Source: Eutreptiella sp. 'Long Island Sound 2002' (taxonomy: Eukaryota > Euglenozoa > Euglenophyceae > Eutreptiales > Eutreptiaceae). From it: a stretch of 64,000 nucleotides of DNA. Below, piece after piece: positions 59,227 to 64,000 of the stretch. How positions within the stretch are numbered: the stretch's first letter is position 1; each line of letters starts with the position of its first letter. Both the position numbers and the translations under genes were made by a program. The notes under the pieces were generated by a model. That model saw only the letters and a program-made list of their open reading frames with translations, was not told the origin of the DNA and searched no databases. Where the stretch lies: NCBI GenBank assembly GCA_964036045.1, contig OZ038391.1, forward strand, positions 44,651,621 through 44,715,620, in the 5' to 3' direction.

Positions 59227-62200
59227 TTGCCATTCTTCTTCTTCGTTCGGCTGTACGTCCTGTACTTGTCCTTCGTCAACCCATTGTTCTCCTGCTTCGA
59301 CAGCATTCACTCCTTTTCCACGTCCACGACCACCAAATGATTTTCCACCACCACCTTTCTTACCACCTTGACCTTTGTTGTTGGAGGTGTTGGAATTGGG
59401 GTTGGATTCGTTGGATCTGCCCTTGCCTCGACCTCCAGTATCCTTGTTGTTGCCGAAGGTCTTGTTCGCTGGCGTCTCCGCGTACAGGGGGTTGCCATTC
59501 ACCTTGGAATCATCTTGATTCCCGGACTTTGCCTTGCCATTTCCACCTTTTTGGCCATTTTTTCCACCAGATTTCCCACCAGCATCGGTCCATCTTGAGT
59601 CGCTTGGATTTCCGCCTTGCTGCGAGTAATCTTTCGGTGTCCAGTCTCTGTTCTTTCCTTTGGACTGCCCTTTACCCTTTCCCCTTCCATGCTGGTCAGC
59701 ATCTCGTGCTCCATCCTGCTGGGGATTTTTGGGAGAATTTCCCTTTCCATCCATTTTGGACTGAATTGTCTTGAGATCTGAGGGCGTCCATCTGTGATCT
59801 GCGGTCGTGTGAGTCGCCGCTCGACCTTCTTTTCCAAGGGCAATGCACACAGAGCATCCCTTCTCACCAACGGCGTTGACCTTGCCTCCGAAGCCATGTG
59901 CATCCTGGGACTTCTGGCGTTCTAAGTTTGCATACTTTTCAAGTTGGTCCCAGATCTGCTCGACTCCATACGAGAAGATCCACGGTCGTACCTTCAAAAC
60001 TGTTCCCTTATACTTCAAATTTCCATCCACCATGCTGCAGAAAAACTCCGACTGTTCAGAATCGTGGAAACCAACTCTCCATCTGCCCTCACGAATAGTG
60101 ATATCCTTCAATCCAGTAGCACTGATAGAGTGTAGCAACTCACGAACAGCAATTTTTCCCATAGTTTCTGGTAATCCTCAGACTTCAACCCAGTTGCCCA
60201 GGACTTTTTGGTCCGCCTGAGAGTCCCTGATCTTCTGCTTGGTCTCTGGCGTGAGCTTGCTCAGGAGGATCTTCTTCTTTTCGCCTTCAGAAAGTCCTTC
60301 TCCAGAGTTGTCCGCCTCCTGCACCAAAACCTCCCAATCTTGCCTTGCAATTTGGATCTCTTCCAGAAATAATTTCTTGATCGCCCTGAAGTTCTCCAGC
60401 CGGTTTCTATAATGATCTTCAGGAAGTCGAGAGCCTTTCTTCTTCAGACTGCGGTACAGCTCCTCATAAGTCAGGGGGTTCCCTTGATTTTGTCTTTCGA
60501 CATAAGGGTTGTAGGTACTTTCCCTGAGCTTGCCCGTCAAGCAGTCCATCAGCCCAAGGATCCAGAGCTCCTTGTCCAGCTTCTCCGTCTGCAGCCACAC
60601 CATGAACTGCCTCTCGAAGGACGCCCAGTAATTTGGGTGTCCTGAGAACTTCGGCTGCTTCATTACTGATCCTCTCAGCCTCATGTGCAAAGGATTCAGC
60701 AAGTGGTTCAGGTTGAAGTTCGTGGCTGTGCCGACCGGATTGACGAAAACTGAATTGACTGTGGCGCCTCCCATTGCCTATGCCTGCGCAATTGCGGCCG
60801 CCAACAACGCCTGGTCCACAGTAGGCTGCACGAACGGCGTTGGTTGAGCTTGATGCATCCTCATCTCCTGCAATTTCTTCTGCTTCTCTTTGATTTTTGC
60901 CTCGTTTTCTTTCTGCTGCCCGTCCTTCTTCTTCAAGGCCATGGATCGCTCCTTCACAGTGGTCCTTGCTTCTCCATCAATATCTTCGACAGTACCCACG
61001 GACAGTACAGACTTCCCTGACGAAGATTCTCCTCCTTCGGTACCCAGATTGAACCCGATAGGGCTTGTAATCCCAGTAGGGGGGATACCAGAAATTCCAG
61101 TAAAAGCTGGATGGTGGCCAGTAAAAGCTGGGGGTGCTGGAGAATGTGGAACGCCGTAAGGCGTGGATGTGGGTGCAGCTGAGGAGGTAGGTGCTGGGTG
61201 GCTTGCCATTATAGGCGCTGGTCCAGAGAGCCCAGTAGTGCTCAGATTTTGTACCAGATGTGTAAGCTTCTCCAACTTCTTCTCCATCTCCTTCCACTTG
61301 CTGTCATCATCCCTCTTTTTCTCCTTGGCGGCCTTCTTCAGCTCCTTCACCCTGGTTTCCAGCGACGAAATCTGTCGTCGACAGGAGCAGTCCTTGGCGC
61401 ATTCGCCACAGGAAGGGCATCTCGTCCCTTTTCCTTTGCTTCTGACTTCATCAACCCAGCTGTCAACACTGGAGTTGGAGTCAGGAAGCTTGGACAGTTG
61501 CTCCCTGGAGAGGTGAGAATGTGTCGAATCACACCTCATTTCGTCGACCTCTTCGTCGTGTCGACCCCAGGCGCCCGACGGACCAGCGTGCTGACGCACA
61601 TTCTGGCGTCTCTCCTCGGCGATGATGGCCATCTGCACCATCACGGCGGCCTGGTGGTCGACCTGGTCCAGCAGCTGTTCCCAGTCCTCTTGTTCCTGCA
61701 ATTGGGCGTCGAATCGCAACCGGCCTGAGTCCCTGATGAACTGGCACGACGCCCTGAACCAGTCCCTCAGGCGGCCTCGGTAGCTCGCCTCTGCCAGCAG
61801 CCAATTCTGGCGTTGCAGGAATTCTTGGTTCCAGATATCCTGGAATTTGTGTTCCCAGTAATCACCAGAAATCTCATCCATTCCAGTATTGGATGTCTCT
61901 CCTTCGCTGCTGCTGTCTTCTAGATCAGGCAAAGCTTGAGAGGAGGAACCAGATTCACTCGAGGATGGGGATTCTCGACCGGGTTTAAGGTTGGGTGGGG
62001 CGTTCACACAACAATCAGCACAAGTATGAACTCCAGGCCAATGTTTATGGCCACAGTAAGGGCACTCTGACGGATGATCCTCGGTTTGCTGGGGAGATGC
62101 TACGAAGGTAACCTCAGGGGGAACACGCAGCGACCCAGAAGGAGTAATAGCCCCGCTAAAGTCCGACGATCTCAGAGTATCAGTGGAGATTCCAGAAGCA

Positions 62201-62406
62201 GAGTCGTGATTTCCTCTGCTACCATGTAACCGCTGCATAGTGGTTGATCTTTGTTGTGACGGCGAAGCCTGTAGCCTTGATGCCCCAGGGGTTGTAACGC
62301 CCGACACTGTCCGTGATATCTCCGAACCCACATAACCCTCTTCGGACCCATATCCAGCCTCTGGGAGCGACATATGCGAAGCACTTGTAAGTCCAGTGAA
62401 CTCCAT
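59224..62406 (-). pseudogene. gag: Gag polyprotein of element C, two nonsense codons
   Basis: Same layout as Gag of A. ATG at 62406 in CCACCATGGAG, a near-perfect Kozak context, 182 bases inside the 5' LTR; the frame passes through the priming site (His-Gly-Ser-Arg-Gly). Parts: Cys-rich CPYCGHKHWPGVHTCADCC, a zinc-ribbon-like CX2C-X10-CX2C; CPSCGECAKDCSCRR followed by a coiled coil; capsid-like region (QPKFSGHPNYWASFERQF, SRLPEDHYRNRLENF); zinc knuckle CSVC...H....H; Gly/Lys/Asn-rich tail; UAG at 59224-59226. In-frame UAG at 60778-60780 and UGA at 60178-60180 interrupt it, while A is open at both places. All three pieces share one frame. Both stops could come from single C-to-T changes (CAG, CGA). 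Confidence 0.88.
62213..62224 (-). other. Primer binding site, initiator tRNA-Met type (element C)
   Basis: TGGTAGCAGAGG directly follows the LTR end TTACA; the next base (A) also fits the animal-type initiator tRNA. It lies within the gag frame. Confidence 0.85.
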
Positions 62407-62704
62407 GGTGGAATATGAAGAGTACGAAAACCCGGTCTACAAAAATGGAGCAGACATAGAATCTCAATGCGCATTCATCGCAATTGATGACACATCGTGA
62501 AATCATTCGAAATAATTTAAATAAATCCGATTGGAAAATCACGAAAGACAAATGCGACTCGACGCGCGCTCACAGGCGACATCTGGCGGCGAACGGAAAA
62601 CATGAAATGAAGCGGAAAATTTACTGCACTAATGTACATCTGAGAATCATTAAAATTCTGATCACATCAGTGTATAATTGAGTGCTGTCACTGCTGCCGT
62701 TACA
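62225..62704 (-). repeat. 5' LTR of element C (480 bp)
   Basis: Direct repeat of 52425-52904, about eight differences by eye (for example GACGGCG/GACTGCG, ACTGTCCG/ACTGCCCC, GCTGTCAC/GCTGTGAC). TGTAAC...GTTACA ends. Contains the promoter and the first 60 gag codons. Confidence 0.95.
62513..62534 (-). promoter_or_regulatory. CCAAT and TATA-like core promoter in element C LTR
   Basis: Minus strand reads CCAATCGG (62534-62527) then TTTATTTAAATT (about 62525-62513). Element A has CAATCGG and TTTATATAAAT in the same order and spacing. A start site near 62490 would precede the gag ATG by about 85 bases, though two or three short upstream ATGs lie between. Confidence 0.5.
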
Positions 62705-64000
62705 CCCCCCACATCAAATCTTCATGTGGGACACAAAATAAACTTTCCAATCCTATGGGTATAGGGTTAGGAATTGACTATGTCACATGGAGGAAAATCC
62801 TAAAATGGATTCCCCCCACATCAAATTCTCATGTGGGACACAAAATAAAATTTCCAATCCTATGGGTATAGGGTTAGGAATTGACTATATCACATGGAGG
62901 AAAATCCTAAAATGGATTCCCCCCACATCAAATCTTCATGTGGGACACAAAAAAAAATTTCCAATCCTATGGGTATAGGGTTAGGAATGGACCATGTCAC
63001 ATGGAGGGAAATCCTAAAATGGATTCCCCCCACATCAAATCTTCATGTGGGACACAAAATAAAATTTCCAATCCTATGGGTATAGGGTTAGGAATTGACT
63101 ATGTCACATGGAGGAAAATCCTAAAAGGGATTCCCCCCACATCAAATTCTCATGTGGGACACAAAAAAAAATTTCCAATCCTATGGGTATAGGGTTAGGA
63201 ATTGACTATGTCACATGGAGGAAAATCCAAAAATGGATTCCCCCCACATCAAATCTTCATGTGGGCACAAAATAAAATTTCCAATCCTATGCGTATAGGG
63301 TTAGGAATTGACTATGTCACATGGAGGAAAATCCTGAAATGGACTCCCCCCACATCAAATGTTCATGTGGGACACAAAATAAACTTTCCAGTCCTATGGG
63401 TATAGGGTTAGGAATTGACTATGTCACATGGAGGAAAATCCCAAAATGGATTTCCCCCACATCAAATCTTCATGTGGGACACAAAATAAAATTTCCAATC
63501 CTATGGGTATAGGGTTAGGAACTGACTATGTCACATGGAGGAAAATCCTAAAATGGATTCCCCCCACATCAAATCTTCATGTGGGACACAAAATAAAATT
63601 TCCAATCCTATGGGTATAGGTTTAGGAATTGACTATGTCACATGGAGGAAAATCCTAAAATGGATTCCCCCCACATCAAATCTTCATGTGGGACACAAAA
63701 TAAAATTTCCAATCCTATGGGTATAGGGTTAGGAATTGACTATGTCACATGGAGGAAAATTCTAAAATGGATTCCCCCCACATCAAATCTTCATGTGGGA
63801 CACAAAAAAAAATTTCCAATCCTATGGGTATAGGTTTAGGAATTGACTATGTCACATGGAGGAAAATCCTAAAATGGATTCCCCCCACATCAAATCTTCA
63901 TGTGGGACACAAAAAAAACTTCCAACCCTATGGGTATAGGATTAGGAATTGACTATGTCACATGGAGGAAAATCCTAAAATGGATTCCCCCCACATCAAA
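62705..64000 (+). repeat. 107-bp satellite array, continued (about 12 monomers)
   Basis: Same monomer, orientation and phase as the main array; it completes the monomer split by element C and runs off the right edge. Local variants include ATTCTCATGTGGG for ATCTTCATGTGGG (twice, 62825 and 63147) and TATAGGTTTAGG for TATAGGGTTAGG (near 63615 and 63830). Confidence 0.97.

Larger units (their letters stand above)
52425..62704 (-). mobile_element. Element C: Ty3/gypsy chromovirus with tRNA-iMet priming, 10.3 kb
   Basis: Minus strand. Complete by structure: 480-bp LTRs at both ends, priming site, gag, in-frame UAG, pol with protease to chromodomain, polypurine tract. The left flank ends in five C and the right flank starts with six C where the intact monomer has six, as expected for a 5-bp CCCCC duplication. 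LTRs differ at about eight positions, so the copy is older than B on a simple clock. Gag has two nonsense codons and integrase one frameshift. Confidence 0.95.

Noticed and set aside
60178-60180. UGA in Gag of element C as selenocysteine or programmed readthrough
   Set aside because: Element A has a sense codon at the aligned place, the site is mid-Gag, and no downstream structure stood out. A nonsense mutation is simpler.
59224-60780. Reassigned genetic code (UAG/UAA read as Gln) as the reason for in-frame stops
   Set aside because: Frames of 1011, 1377 and 1643 codons contain no UAR codon at all while CAA and CAG are used freely. Under a reassigned code UAR would be scattered through them.

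Overview
This window is repeat DNA from a eukaryotic nuclear genome, and I see no host gene in it. It holds one tandem satellite (107-bp monomer) and three long Ty3/gypsy-type LTR retrotransposons, here called A, B and C, all embedded in that satellite. Chromodomain-bearing integrases, retroviral-type PR-RT-RNase H-INT polyproteins, Kozak-like gag starts and TATA boxes rule out a prokaryote. The species cannot be fixed from the sequence. The RT motif wording and the priming-site type make me lean to an alga or other protist, with low confidence.

Layout. 1-6967: element A, minus strand, cut by the left edge; its 533-bp 5' LTR ends at the satellite. 6968-35030: about 262 head-to-tail 107-bp monomers with several nested higher-order duplications. 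35031-52385: element B, plus strand, 17.4 kb, with two 3179-bp LTRs that differ at only about twenty positions. 52386-52424: 39 bp of satellite. 52425-62704: element C, minus strand, 10.3 kb, with two 480-bp LTRs, a priming site, a purine tract and a CCCCC target duplication. 62705-64000: the satellite resumes in the phase expected and leaves the window.

How the elements work. In all three, gag and pol share one reading frame and are separated by a single UAG. In A and C that UAG is followed by bases that can fold into an H-type pseudoknot, so Gag-Pol is probably made by stop-codon readthrough. A and C prime from initiator-tRNA-Met and begin gag inside the 5' LTR, so the priming site itself is translated. 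B has no tRNA-type site; the 11 bases after its 5' LTR are exactly complementary to 11 bases inside the LTR, as in self-priming Tf1-type elements. Pol order is protease, a domain resembling the Dam-like methyltransferase of DIRS elements, RT, RNase H, integrase and (seen in B and C) chromodomain.

State of the copies. B has one visible coding defect (a one-base frameshift in gag). C has two nonsense codons in gag and a frameshift in integrase. A has two nonsense codons and a frameshift in pol. The satellite array with chromodomain elements inserted in it looks like centromeric or pericentromeric heterochromatin; that is an inference.
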